64,000 bases of DNA from Cichorium intybus (lineage: Eukaryota > Streptophyta > Magnoliopsida > Asterales > Asteraceae). Every line of letters begins with the position of its first letter. The first letter of the stretch is position 1. Shown in pieces: positions 11,231 to 22,140 of the stretch. The translations under genes were made by a program, and so were the position numbers. The DNA is taken from contig CM042014.1 of the NCBI GenBank assembly GCA_023525715.1, positions 18,950,563 through 19,014,562 of the forward strand. The letters run 5' to 3'. The notes below the pieces were generated by a model. That model was given only the letters and a program-made list of their open reading frames with translations, ran no database searches and had not been told where the DNA came from.

Positions 11231-13106
11231 ACCCATCTGTCGTACTAGGCCACTAAAAACCCTTTGTGCCCCTTTTCCCCAATGCATTACTGAGTCGGTT
11301 AAAAAGCATGCATACGGTTAATTAAACAGACGTCATTATGATATATACTTCGACCAAACATGACTATACTTTATTACTATGATACTTTTTTGAAAAACAA
11401 AAGAGAAGAAACACAACAAATCTAGGGAGCACAACTATTGAGTGCCTAGACGTGTATCTTATCGTCCACGCATAGACCACAAATTAATTTAGTGGAATGT
11501 GGGTCCACAAAACAACTTAAATCTCGCGTACATTGTACTACAAGGAATATATGTAGCCATTGTACATTTGTACTACAAAAAACAGGAGATCTTTCATTTA
11601 ACATCTGTACTAAAAGCAATATAAAATATTAAGTTAATGTATAACAAATATTGATATGTTTTATTTCTTTCTTAATATAGAATATACATTTTATTTATGA
11701 TATGACAATCCAAATATATACTTTATTGATAATAATAACAGATTTATACATTTTTAACAAATAACAGCCATATGTATGAAATAATATATATTGCTCATAT
11801 TAGTCTATGAATTTAACTTATTACTATTATGGAACAAAATATAAATATATTTATATTGCAGGTAAAAGGTGCATTGTTGTTATCAAAGTAAATGTATAGA
11901 TAAAATATATAAATATGTTAAAATTATCAATAAAAACTAAAATGCACTATATATTGATAAAAATGGAAATATATATATTGTTATTTCTAATAATTCATCT
12001 TTTATATGCTTGTGACAAATAAGTTTACAGGATGTAAATTTATAGGATGTGTTTAGATCAATTAAATCTTTTTATGACTCATAATAAAAACTGACATATC
12101 ACCTCTATTAATGACTTGTGCTAAAATATGAAGTCTCATGCCACTGAAAAATGGTAAAATTGTTGTTGGAAAAACGTTTCCCAACATTAATTTTCTATGC
12201 ATAACGCTATAAGATAATGCCATTTTGTAATTATTAGAATAAATGTATGATATTCATAATTACTCCATGATCTTTTACGAAAATACATATATAAATTCAA
12301 ATTTATTTTGAGACATATAAAAAGTGAGCCACAATTATGGTCGTCATTAACTCATTTCCGTCTTTCGTTACCTTTTATTTGTGATCTAATTAATATTATT
12401 TTTTCTCGCATAATGTAAATAAACATATGATCACATTCCATTATGTGTATCAGTGTATGTATATCACATATTCTGTAGTAGTATTAACGTCGTCACCACA
12501 ACCCCACTAATATTAATTAGCATTTACGGAATCGATTGGGATTTTCACCAGGGTGTTATGCATGATAACCTTTTTATTATTATAGTTAATTTATTCAATT
12601 TTTCAGCGCTTCCCTTCACGAGTCTTAAGCAAATTTTCTGGCATTGAGGGCAACCTGCAAAATTGTTAGGGTTTTGAGCTGAATAGTAAGTCCAAGTGAA
12701 CTTAGCAAATTAAGACTAATCGATAAGAAAGTAGGTCACATAATTCATGCATTTGCCCAATGTCATTTTCGAATATAATGTAAATCAATCAATAGAAAAT
12801 TTTCCTTTTTGCAAAAGAAAACGGAAAACGGACATCTAGAACTCCGTTAAGATTGTTTTAATACCAAATAAGTGAACTTGTTGATATAGTTTAGGGACGA
12901 TTTATGTAACTCACCGCAATTATGAATTATCATTGTAACAGTACTATCAACTTTGTGGGAATGTGGGATCTGATGCTAGCCAACACGAAACGCTGATTCA
13001 GATTCCAAATAAAAACGTAAATTAAAATCTCCCGTTTTCCCTATTTTAATCGATTACCTTCCCCCAAATTTCTAAACTCACTTAGAATTCATTCGACGTA
13101 TCAACA
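11231..13106. other. AT-rich intergenic DNA upstream of CCH
   Basis: I see no coding potential, element ends or strong repeats. The last few hundred bases must contain the CCH promoter and 5' leader, but no TATA box can be chosen with confidence in this AT-rich DNA. Confidence 0.5.
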
Positions 13107-13139
13107 ATGTCTCAGGTACACAATTCTCTCTATTCCTCT

Positions 13140-13170
<31 letters not shown>

Positions 13171-14620
13171 AGCAAATTCTGGTGATCTGGTCCTGAAGCA
13201 CGAGTTCATCTGCTTTTTGGATGAAGTTGATTTGAAAAACAAGTTTGAACTCTAACCTGCTGAAAACTGTTTTCGAAGCTCCTTTTTATTTTTTATAAAA
13301 TTTTCGTATTTTGAGTTTAGCCTGGTTGATGATAATTATGTATGATGAAGTTAACGGATCGTGAATTTCAGCTCATTACCTACAACTGATCTTGCTATGA
13401 ACCATTATAATTAATTACGATTATGTGGTAGATTTCTTTCATACGATCAAACATACACACACATACAGTTACCGTGTGAGCGGTGAGTCTCCTAACAAAT
13501 ACGGCAATGTCAATTTCACGAGTTACGTACATGTTTTAATGCATGATTAACTACAAGTAGAACTTACAGTTGGAATTTGTTCATTTATAAATTAAAATCG
13601 GGTCCAACCTAAAATTTTATCACATTCTAAAATTGCAAATATGGTATTCGGATTCAAAATTCCACAAACAAGTTATATATCTGAATTTGTTCTTATCGGA
13701 AGTAGTTGATGTTGAAAAAGTGCTATTTCTCATGTTAATTTATGATTTCTTCCATATTTACAAATTAACTTACAAAACGACGTGGGTGGCAATTTAGACC
13801 GTCGTTCTCAAGGTTGCCATGTCATGCGGAGGCTGTGCTGGTGCAGTGAAGAGGGTCCTCACCAACATGGAAGGTTTGTGATTCTTTTTTCATACCCTTA
13901 TGAACGCTTTGCGTTCTTTAATTAATTACCACACGTAGAAAGTATTGATTCCATGCCCAGTAGTAATGCTTTTTGAGTGCTTGGAGACTTTGTGGTCGAA
14001 AAATGCGTTGGCACATGAATACGATATCATCTAAAGAGGATCAGATCCTTTTTATCTCTTTGAACACATAAATTCTGATTTGGGCGAGAGGACATAATTT
14101 TATCTTTTTTTATCGAATCACTTTTCCAGAATCTTTTTTCCAATTTCAGAAGCAATACTAAAGTAGCCTTTTAGGTCATGTTTGGTGTTGGTTTTAGTGA
14201 CATATATTGGTTATATAAACATATCATGTTTCAGGGGTCGATACTTTTGACATTGATCTCGAGCAAAAAAAGGTTACGGTCAAAGGAAACGTAGAGCCAG
14301 ATGTAGTTTTTCAGACTGTTTCTAAGACCGGGAAGAAGACGGAGTTTTGGCCAACAGAAGCATCTTCTTGTTGTGGAGCCAAAAAGTCAGAAGAACCTGT
14401 CGCTGCACCACCTACTGAAGCCGTAGAAGTGGCGGAGCCTGTGGCTGCACCATCTTGTGCAGCCGTAAAACCGGTGGAACCTGTGGCTGCACCATCTAGT
14501 GAAGCCGCAAAACCAGTTGAACCTGTTACTGCACCATCTTCTAAGGTGGAAAAACCGGTCGAACCTGTTGCTACACCTTCTTGTGAAGCTGAAAAGCCAG
14601 CTGAGCCTGTTGTTGCTTGA
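13107..14620 (+). CDS. CCH: Copper chaperone CCH (ATX1-like) with repeat-rich C-terminal tail
   Basis: Three coding exons: 13107-13115, 13798-13873 and 14235-14620, with GT-AG introns; together 156 residues. Residues 4-66 form a heavy-metal-associated domain with the Cu(I)-binding motif MSCGGC at 11-16 and the lysine-rich SKTGKK loop at 58-63, both typical of Atx1-type chaperones. Such proteins carry Cu(I) in the cytosol to P-type ATPases of the secretory pathway. Beyond Trp67 there is a tail of about 89 residues, built mostly from five 14-residue repeats starting EPV (82-151). A C-terminal extension is the hallmark of plant CCH as opposed to plain ATX1. Exon 1 encodes only MSQ, as expected for this family, and the CAG|GTACAC donor supports that start. 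Intron 1 holds a 29-base poly(C) run. Poly(A)-signal-like words follow at 14716-14743. Confidence 0.92.
13140..13168. repeat. Poly(C) run of 29 bases in CCH intron 1
   Basis: Twenty-nine consecutive C bases begin 25 bases after the CCH exon 1 donor. A homopolymer C run this long is rare in plant DNA. The true length may vary between individuals or be imprecise in the assembly. Confidence 0.95.
14393..14617 (+). repeat. 42-bp in-frame coding minisatellite in CCH tail
   Basis: Units start at 14393, 14435, 14477, 14519 and 14561, with a partial sixth at 14603. Each encodes 14 residues beginning EPVxxP and mostly ending in KPV or KPA. The 42-bp step keeps the frame, so unit-number changes would lengthen or shorten the tail without breaking the protein. 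Confidence 0.9.
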
Positions 14621-14715
14621 TTGTTAAGGGTTTGGGATGTTGGTATTAAAATGTCCGTAGTTGTGTGGGTTGTTTGTGTAAGTTTGGAGCTTGTTATTGT
14701 AAAATTAGCCATTGG

Positions 14716-14743
14716 AATAAATCTTGGCACAACAATAAATAAA
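14716..14743 (+). terminator. Candidate CCH polyadenylation signals
   Basis: AATAAA occurs at 14716-14721, 14734-14739 and 14738-14743, about 100-120 bases after the CCH stop. That is a plausible distance for a plant 3' UTR. Confidence 0.4.
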
Positions 14744-14745
14744 GA

Positions 14746-17139
14746 ACATTATTGCTTGAAAATAACGACAGACCTAGAGGTGCACATCCAACGCCCAAAG
14801 GGAAAGACACTATTTGATCGGATCATAAGGCGCAGAAAGAAAATTCAACCGGCCGGTTCACACTCGACATACTTCACAATGCATCCAACCCTATAAAGTT
14901 TAATAATTCACAATGCTTTCAACTCTATAAAGTTTAATGTATTGTGTCATCAATATATCACTTTTCATATAACTTTATCCTTTAATTTCTACGATCAATT
15001 GAACTCTACCAAATTCACTGGAACATATAAAACAAATATAATTAAGAATGCGAGCCATCTTTTTTCCCATTCAAATGTTCAATAGACTAGACATATATTG
15101 AACTCCAAATTCATCATATGCCTACTTATCATCTTATTATGATTGAGTTTATTCTATTATATGCTAACTAGACATTCCATGTTAGTCAACCACTCCATTT
15201 AACTATGCGTTCGGATGCTCTAATAATTAAGAGTTGATAAAATTCAAGTTATAATTTATAATTCAAAACAATTAAGGATTAATATTTTATACAAAGAGGG
15301 GCATATGAAGTTCCCGAGTAGTATCCAAAGTTGCGAACGATGAAAACATTAAAGGAGAAAATTTATCCCAAGTTGCGAACAACGAAAACATTAAAGGAGA
15401 AAATTCTTCTAGATTGATGAACAATTTGAATTATCGGTTGAAGTAAGTAATACTAAATGCATGTGCCTAGTCATATAGATGGACACTTTCAAATGTTTGA
15501 TACCAATACATAAGGAAAAATGACTGCTTGGGAGGAGGAAGAATCTAGAGAGTTTGAAGATATCAACAATGATGAAGATAAACTTGATTTTTTGACCGTA
15601 AAGTTGATTCATAGGTAGTAATTATATTGCATATACTAGTAAAAAGAGCATGTCACAGTACTACTGTATAAAAGTAAAGTATGTTATTATTATGTATAAA
15701 CAATAAAGTGTATTGCTATTATGGATAAGAAAAAGTAAAATACATTGTTATTATGGATAAAATAAACTATGTTGCTATTATGGGAAAAATATAAGTACAT
15801 TGTCCATATTTGCAAAATATATAGCTATTTTAGATAAAAATAAACCATGTTTCTATTATGTATAAAAATTAAAGTGTGTTGTTATTATGGATAAAAACAA
15901 AGTATATTGTTATTATGGAAAAGTTAAAGCATGTTGCTATCATGGATATATATAAAAAATAAATTATGTTGTTATTGTATATGAAAATTAAAGTGTGTTG
16001 TTATTATAGACAAAAAAATAAATGTGTCGTTCATATTTTGGGGCTAGAAATTTTAGCCTTTTGGTATTGTAAAAAAGTTGTTTTGGGGAAAATAAAATTT
16101 AATAAAAATTAATAAATTAGAATATATGATGAAATAAAATTATTATAGAAAATTCTTTTATTAAGATAATATTAATGAAATACGAAGCTTCCATTTTAGT
16201 GAAAGTTAGGTAAAGGTTACAAATTAAGAAGATTTTAGTGAAAAAGGACCAAACTTGCCAATGTTGCTAAACTTTATTGTGACTTCTACCTAACTAGATT
16301 TTTGGGATTCAATTGTTAATAAATTCATATTTAGTGGTTTAAAATGAATCCAAGATAAATAGATGCAATTTGTGGAAATTTTATTATAAGGGGCAAAAAG
16401 TATCAAAAGGTGAAAATAGTATTTGTCTAGTATGGACTTGGAATCAGGACCAATAATGAGGTATTGAGTAGTTCCTAAACAAAATTTGTGACCATTTAAA
16501 TTAAAACAAAATTTGGAGGGACCTTAATTGCCACTTCCGTCCCATTTGAATGCTAACACTTACTTTGGAAGGGAAGAAAAGAAACTAGAGGCGATTTTCA
16601 TGCGTTGTTAAGATCTATATTGGTTAAAAAAAAGTAAAATGCGTTGCTGTTTTGGATAAAAAATAAAGTATGTTGCTATAATGTATAAAATACATGATAT
16701 GTTGATGTTATGTATATATTTTTAATAAACTTCTACTTCGCCTAAAATATAGTGTTTGTTTGTTTCAATTAGTTTTTGGTAAAACGAGTAATTATGTCGC
16801 TAACATGTTGAAGTGAAGGTGTAGGCAAGAAAAGAGATGCAACAAACTCACGCCTATTTTAACAAACATATTATTAGGAATTCCAAAGTGGTAGTCCGCC
16901 TATGTTTGTTGTATTGAGCATTTTTAAGGACTTATGTTTTTTATGTATATTTGTATTTGATACTTTTTATATTCATGCTTATTATTTGAGATTAAAGCTA
17001 TTAAAATAGATTTGGTGTTTGTGTTTCCTGCATTTGATTTATACATAAAAAGTGGATTTTAATGAATTCTCATAGCATTTTATAAATACCAAATATACCG
17101 ACGAATTGTGAAGGAATTCAGTCAACAAGTGGTAATAAA
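14746..17139. other. AT-rich intergenic DNA with diverged short tandem repeats
   Basis: No gene is seen. The open frame at 15409-15612 shows no domain. A diverged repeat array occupies about 15655-16035 and recurs near 16620-16715. Confidence 0.5.
15655..16035. repeat. Diverged tandem repeat with GTTGCTATTATGGATAAA core
   Basis: About ten degenerate units of roughly 35-40 bp carry variants of a GTTGCTATTATGGATAAA core followed by an A-rich spacer and AAAGTATG or similar. Two more units appear near 16625-16700, separated by unrelated sequence. Confidence 0.65.
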
Positions 17140-17401
17140 AATTTATCACTGAAAATGATCTGTCACGAAATTGTCACTTAAATAATGTCACTAAAATATA
17201 TCTGTTGGAATCCGTCTAAAAAATTTGTACATCACGGAAATCTGTTGGTAACTGCTGACGTATATATTTGTCGGTAAACTAAATCGGTCGAAAATTGGTA
17301 AAATTACCTACGCGTTTTGTTGATGGATGTATTTTTGTTCGAAAATTGTCTGCAAGGTTCCAACGGATTTGGCCGTCGACAGAAATAGTCCTTTTTGTAG
17401 T
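17140..17401 (-). mobile_element. CACTA-like element end
   Basis: The minus strand from about 17401 begins CACTACTACAAAAAGGAC, which fits a CACTA-superfamily terminus. The region behind it has repeated words such as GTCACTAAAA, TCTGTTGG and TCGGT. No opposite end was found, so this may be a fragment. Confidence 0.4.
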
Positions 17402-17606
17402 AGTGGATGAATTATCAATTTTAGGTGTATTAATTGGTCTTCAAAAAATAAAAAGGTGTATTAATTGGTCGAATTATACATCTATTACCACAATGCAATT
17501 TTCATGAATTCGTACACGTTACATTAACTCCACCTTTCTACAAGTAAAACAAGTATTCAATCAAATCATACGAACAATGACAAGAAATCATGGTAACGTT
17601 TTATGA

Positions 17607-19856
17607 CTAGTAATAGTCGATAGGATCATCACAATGATCATTTGGTGCAACAAAATCTCGAAAAGAGACAGGTCGAGGAACGTAGGGAGGTGAAGCCCCA
17701 CGTAGAAGTGCCCAATCTACACCATTGAAGAATGAGTGGTTCTTGACCGAAGGTGCACCCTTCATGGACCCCATTCGCTTTGCAGGTTCCTTGATCAAGA
17801 GCTTAGTTATTAAATCCTTCATAGCCGTCGACGCCACCGGCTCTTTAGGGAAGTGAAGCCCTCTAGCTAAAATACTCGTAAGGGTAAACTCATTGTCACC
17901 TCCCCTGAACGGTGTCACGCCATAAAACAACTCATAAATAAATATCCCTAAAGTCCACCAATCCACTGCATTGCCATGCCCTTCACCGGAAACAACCTCC
18001 GGTGCCAAGTACTCATGAGTACCAACGAAGGACATTGATCGAGCCTCCACTGGCTCAGCCATAATGGCAAAGGCCGGACGGCTATTGGGCCGTGGTCTTC
18101 TCTTCCGCTTGGGGTGAAAACATGAAAGTTTTGGCATGATGCAACGTGGAAAGATGCATGGGGACAGTGAGCCCTTGGTGCATAGGGCTGATGATGGGCT
18201 GGTTATGGATAGTTCTTGACCTTGAACAAGTTTAGGGGTGGTGGAATCGTCGCATTTTAGGCATAAATCGAAGTCGGTCAGCATTATGTGACCGTCTGAT
18301 CTAACGAGAACATTTTCAGGCTTTAGATCTCGATAAATGATGCCCATCATGTGAAGGTATTCTAGGGCAACCACAACTTCTGATGCATAAAACCTGCATG
18401 GATACATCGACTTTTACTTCAATGTTTTTAAACTATAGCAGATGACATAAAATATAAATGTTTCGTGTTTTATATATTATGCATGTAACATGATTTTTGG
18501 AGTGTTTAAAAATGGCACTGTACATGATTTTTTGATATACAAGACTACAACGATGAAATTAACTTTCGGCCACGACATTCTTAGCAACAACTAAAGTTTC
18601 ATTGGCGAACCCTAAAGCAACGATATGTCTAGCTGAGTATCTATAGACATGACGACCCGTTTATCTTCAGTGACGACATTTGTCGTGGTCGATCTTAGTT
18701 GTAGTGTGTTCTAAAACATAAATTAGATTTGTCGCATATCAAACATACTAACGTGACTTGTTGACAATGGTTTGTTTTTTCTTTTGAATTTAATGAATAA
18801 ATATATATTATATATGTAATATGATTATAAAACTATATTATTAAAATAACAATATAATATTTGGCAATAAACCAAATTGTTTTGAAGGGAAAGCAAAATA
18901 TATTGAGAAAAGCGGGTAACTGACCCAATTTAATTAGAAAATTACAAACATTTAATCACATGCTGAGTGACTTCAACCATGTTCGATGCATTTGATATAT
19001 AACCCAGATACCATTTTTAGATGAAAGTGATTGAAACTCGCGTCCCCAATTTTATTTAAACCATTTTTTTTTTCAATATATAAATGGTAATTTCACAACA
19101 ACAATGAATAATTGTGCAATAACTTTCATCTTGTGATTTTTGAATGGTTGTTTAGTAGTACAAATTTAAATTAAAACTATATCTATCTATTTGACACAAA
19201 TCTTACAATATACTAGCATTTTTTATATAAAAGAGATTATATGATATAATCAACAAATTATACGTTGTTGAGTGGGAAACTGAGAATGGAGAATGTTGAG
19301 TTATATATAGTACTCACCGGACCGCGGCTTCATCAAACCTCCTATCTGGTTGTCGTTGACGGAGAATATGCAGATCGCCGCCAGGACAGAACTCCGTCAA
19401 TAAGCAAGACCACCGATCAACTTCCAAACTGGCATACAATGATGGCAAAAATGGGTGATCCAACATTTGCAGTATTTCCAATTCTATCCTTGCCCTAGCC
19501 TCTTTGTCCCTGTTCATCAACTCTTCCTTATCCATCACCTTCGCCGCTAACATGCATCCCTCGGCGCACTTAAGCTCCACCAAGTACACACTACCGATAT
19601 CGCCACTTCCTAACCTTTGTACGAATCTTAGCTCATCAAGACTGAGGGTAGCACCATTTGCCTTCACCAGCTGGCGTATGGTGTCCTTGGTGGTGGTGGT
19701 GGAGGGTGGTGGGGTTTGACGGGATGACGAGAAGGAGCGGCTCAAGTTGGCGATCGGAGATTCGCTTCTTGAGCTTGTGCTAAGCTTCAAGAGATCGGTG
19801 ATGGTCGTGGAGGAGCCAAGACTACGAGCACTAGGGCTGTTGTCATCTATAGGCAT
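17607..19856 (-). CDS. AGC VIII (AGC1/D6PK-like) serine/threonine protein kinase
   Basis: Two exons on minus, 19318-19856 and 17607-18393, joined by a GTGAGT...GCAG intron; 441 residues. The first ATG in frame is at 19856. The frame is open further upstream but has no ATG before a stop, so I start there. Kinase motifs: glycine loop GSGDIGSV from 83, Lys106, catalytic YRDLKPEN with Asp202, DFD instead of DFG at 220-222 (diagnostic of plant AGC VIII kinases), a long insertion at about 223-300 with a basic patch HPKRKRRPR, the activation loop SFVGTHEYLAPE, and DWW. An FxxF-type motif (FRDF, 424-427) lies near the C terminus, which ends PIDYY. Relatives phosphorylate PIN auxin carriers at the plasma membrane, and the basic patch of D6PK binds membrane lipids; the same role here is inference. 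The exact family member is unknown. Confidence 0.9.
18542..18712. mobile_element. Possible CACTA-type miniature element in kinase intron
   Basis: The left end reads GACTACAACGATG and the right end, reversed, reads CACTACAACTAAG. Both are followed inward by a matching CCACGACA word. This looks like a short imperfect inverted-repeat element inside the 924-bp kinase intron. No convincing target duplication was found. Confidence 0.4.
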
Positions 19857-21128
19857 TTTCAAGGTTGAAAATTGTACCGGAGCAGCAACCACGGAGGTGG
19901 TGGTGGAGGTTTGAGGGTGGTTGTGAAGACCAAGAAAGTTGAATTTATGAAGGATGATGGCGAGATGGACGTCGGCCGGCAGACGAGGGCCATGTCAAAG
20001 ATCCGGCTATTTACAAGAACCTAAGGATCCAGACCAGACACCCACTTATGGCCCAAAGAGCTGGATACCGTTGTATTATTAAATTCGAGTTAAATTTTCT
20101 TATCCAGATCTTACGTTACTAAGTCTCGAACGACACTTATTATTACTTACAAATTATGTATTAAAAATAATGTAACAAATGTAAACTATTTTGCACTTAG
20201 CAATTTTGACTCTGGAAGATTGATGAATATTAAAAATGATTTTGGTTTTATTTTTATTAACTTGTTTTATGGCCCCGCAACAAAGATTAATGAAATGTGA
20301 CAAAACCAACCCAAGCCTCTTATTTCATGAGATAAAAGATAACTTAAAATCTAGATTAATTTAGAATGATTCTATTCATATATTCCATATTAAATATATA
20401 TTTTCAAAATACTTATTTTACTAAATACATCCTTTTAATTACTTATTGACTATTGTACATCCGATTGATGTTTTTAAAGATATACATTTAGCATCCTTAA
20501 TATATTGAACACTCCGTTATGAGTTTGGATAAAGACACAGGAGCATAGTACCACTAAATAATGCCAATCATTTTCAAGACTATTTAATGAATCATTGATT
20601 GTCATCTTGAAAGAAAGGAATAAACATATAAAATAATTAAATATAGAGAGGTTCTATATCCTCCTAAAATATCCTTCTAATTTTCTTCCTAATCACATGA
20701 TCAAGACAAGTGTCAAAATCAAGAGAAGAAATTAAGAGAGAGAAATAATGGATTCCACATGTCAAAATTTAGTAGGTTAGGATGATGAATTAGGAGGATA
20801 AAGTAAGAATAAATAGAATTTTCCTTAAATATATTATCAGAGTTACAATGATGTGATGTAATAATATAGTGTGATAAAAAATATATTAATTAACTAAAAT
20901 GAAAGTAAATCATAAGAAAATTCCATATTATCAAAATATACCTTTAGAAGAATACATACCTTCTAATTTGCACAATGTATTTGCCATCTTCAAGGTTATG
21001 GTTTGTTAAATTCAAAATGGTTGATAGCTTTCTAACTATTTATGTACAAATAACTATTCCATTATTGTTCTAATTAAATTTGTGATTTATGCTCGACAGA
21101 GGTCATCACGTTTTAAAAACCCTCATAT
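19857..21128. other. Kinase upstream region and AT-rich DNA
   Basis: The part next to 19857 holds the kinase leader and promoter on minus. The rest is AT-rich with no coding signal. One small inverted-repeat element is listed separately (20657-20800). Confidence 0.5.
20657..20800. mobile_element. 144-bp MITE-like inverted-repeat element
   Basis: Perfect 11-bp inverted ends: TATCCTCCTAA at 20657-20667 and TTAGGAGGATA at 20790-20800. The interior is non-coding. A clear target duplication was not seen, so the superfamily is open. Confidence 0.5.
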
Positions 21129-21137
21129 TCAATTTTA

Positions 21138-21346
21138 GACAAAATTACATAAACAGTCCCTGTCGTTTACCAAATCTACCAAATAAGGACCAAGTATAAG
21201 AATTTCACAAAGTGGGTCATCAAACTATCACAAAACAAACAAATAAGTCCCTCCTAACGTTAACCCTTATACACTTCCGTCAAATCTCCACTCGTGCGTA
21301 TCACGTGGGGGGTATTTTCGTATTTTCGTATGTGCGAGTTACAGGT
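21138..21346 (+). repeat. MULE left terminal inverted repeat
   Basis: It aligns over its full 209 bp with the reverse complement of 32625-32833, with about 25 substitutions or small indels by eye. Similarity stops just after the shared word GCGAGTTACAGGT. Confidence 0.93.
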
Positions 21347-22140
21347 TATCATTGGCGCCACATTAAATGAACATCATTTCAATCGCAAGAGGAAGATACG
21401 TTGCAGGAGAGTGGTATTCGAATGCAGTCTTCTTTGGCGAAGAAGAAGCAAGTTCAACATCATTTCTAATCGAAGACTAACCGCGACAAAGGAAAAATGT
21501 GGGTTGTAAGGAACGAAAACACCATCACCGGAGGTTCTTCTGTCGATGGTAAGAAATTTAAAGATTGTATGTTATTCCCGTTGATCGATTAACCTGAACC
21601 ATCTCTTTAATGCAGACGGGGACTGCAATCAGTTCACAATGGAGTTGCATCATGGTGTTTTTTTTGCGTTTCAGTCGATTATAGGATACCTTGATGGCAA
21701 GGTAAACTTCATAGACAACGTTAATGTTAACGATCTTAAACTGGAGGTGATGCAAGAGATTCTTAGGGTTTTAGGGTACAATGTACATAAGCCGGTGTTT
21801 TTACATTATGTCCTTCCTGGAATGTCGTTAAGCAAAAGCTTAATTGCCCTTGACTGTGACGCCGATTACATGTTAGTTCGCCGGTATACTACCATCGTAG
21901 GACAACTAGAGTTCTATGTAGAACATGGTGTGTCCGTGGTCGACAACCATGGAAAATCACCGGTTCCAAATTACCTTCAGGAAGACGGAATGTTGTTTCA
22001 CCTGAACTTAGGAAGCTTCAAAAGAAGAGTAGTTGCAAACCCAAATGTAATAAACAACTCTCGTTTGACTTGAATGCACCGGTAGTTGAAGATGTCCAAG
22101 ATGTTAACTTGATAAGCCCATGTCTTGTTTTGGTGCTATA

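Noticed and set aside
14311..14730. 139-codon open frame antisense to CCH exon 3
   Set aside because: It is a shadow of the 42-bp coding repeat of CCH. The sense strand has a recognised domain, splice sites and family match.
19857..19892. Kinase start at 19892
   Set aside because: That codon is GTG. The first ATG in frame is at 19856.
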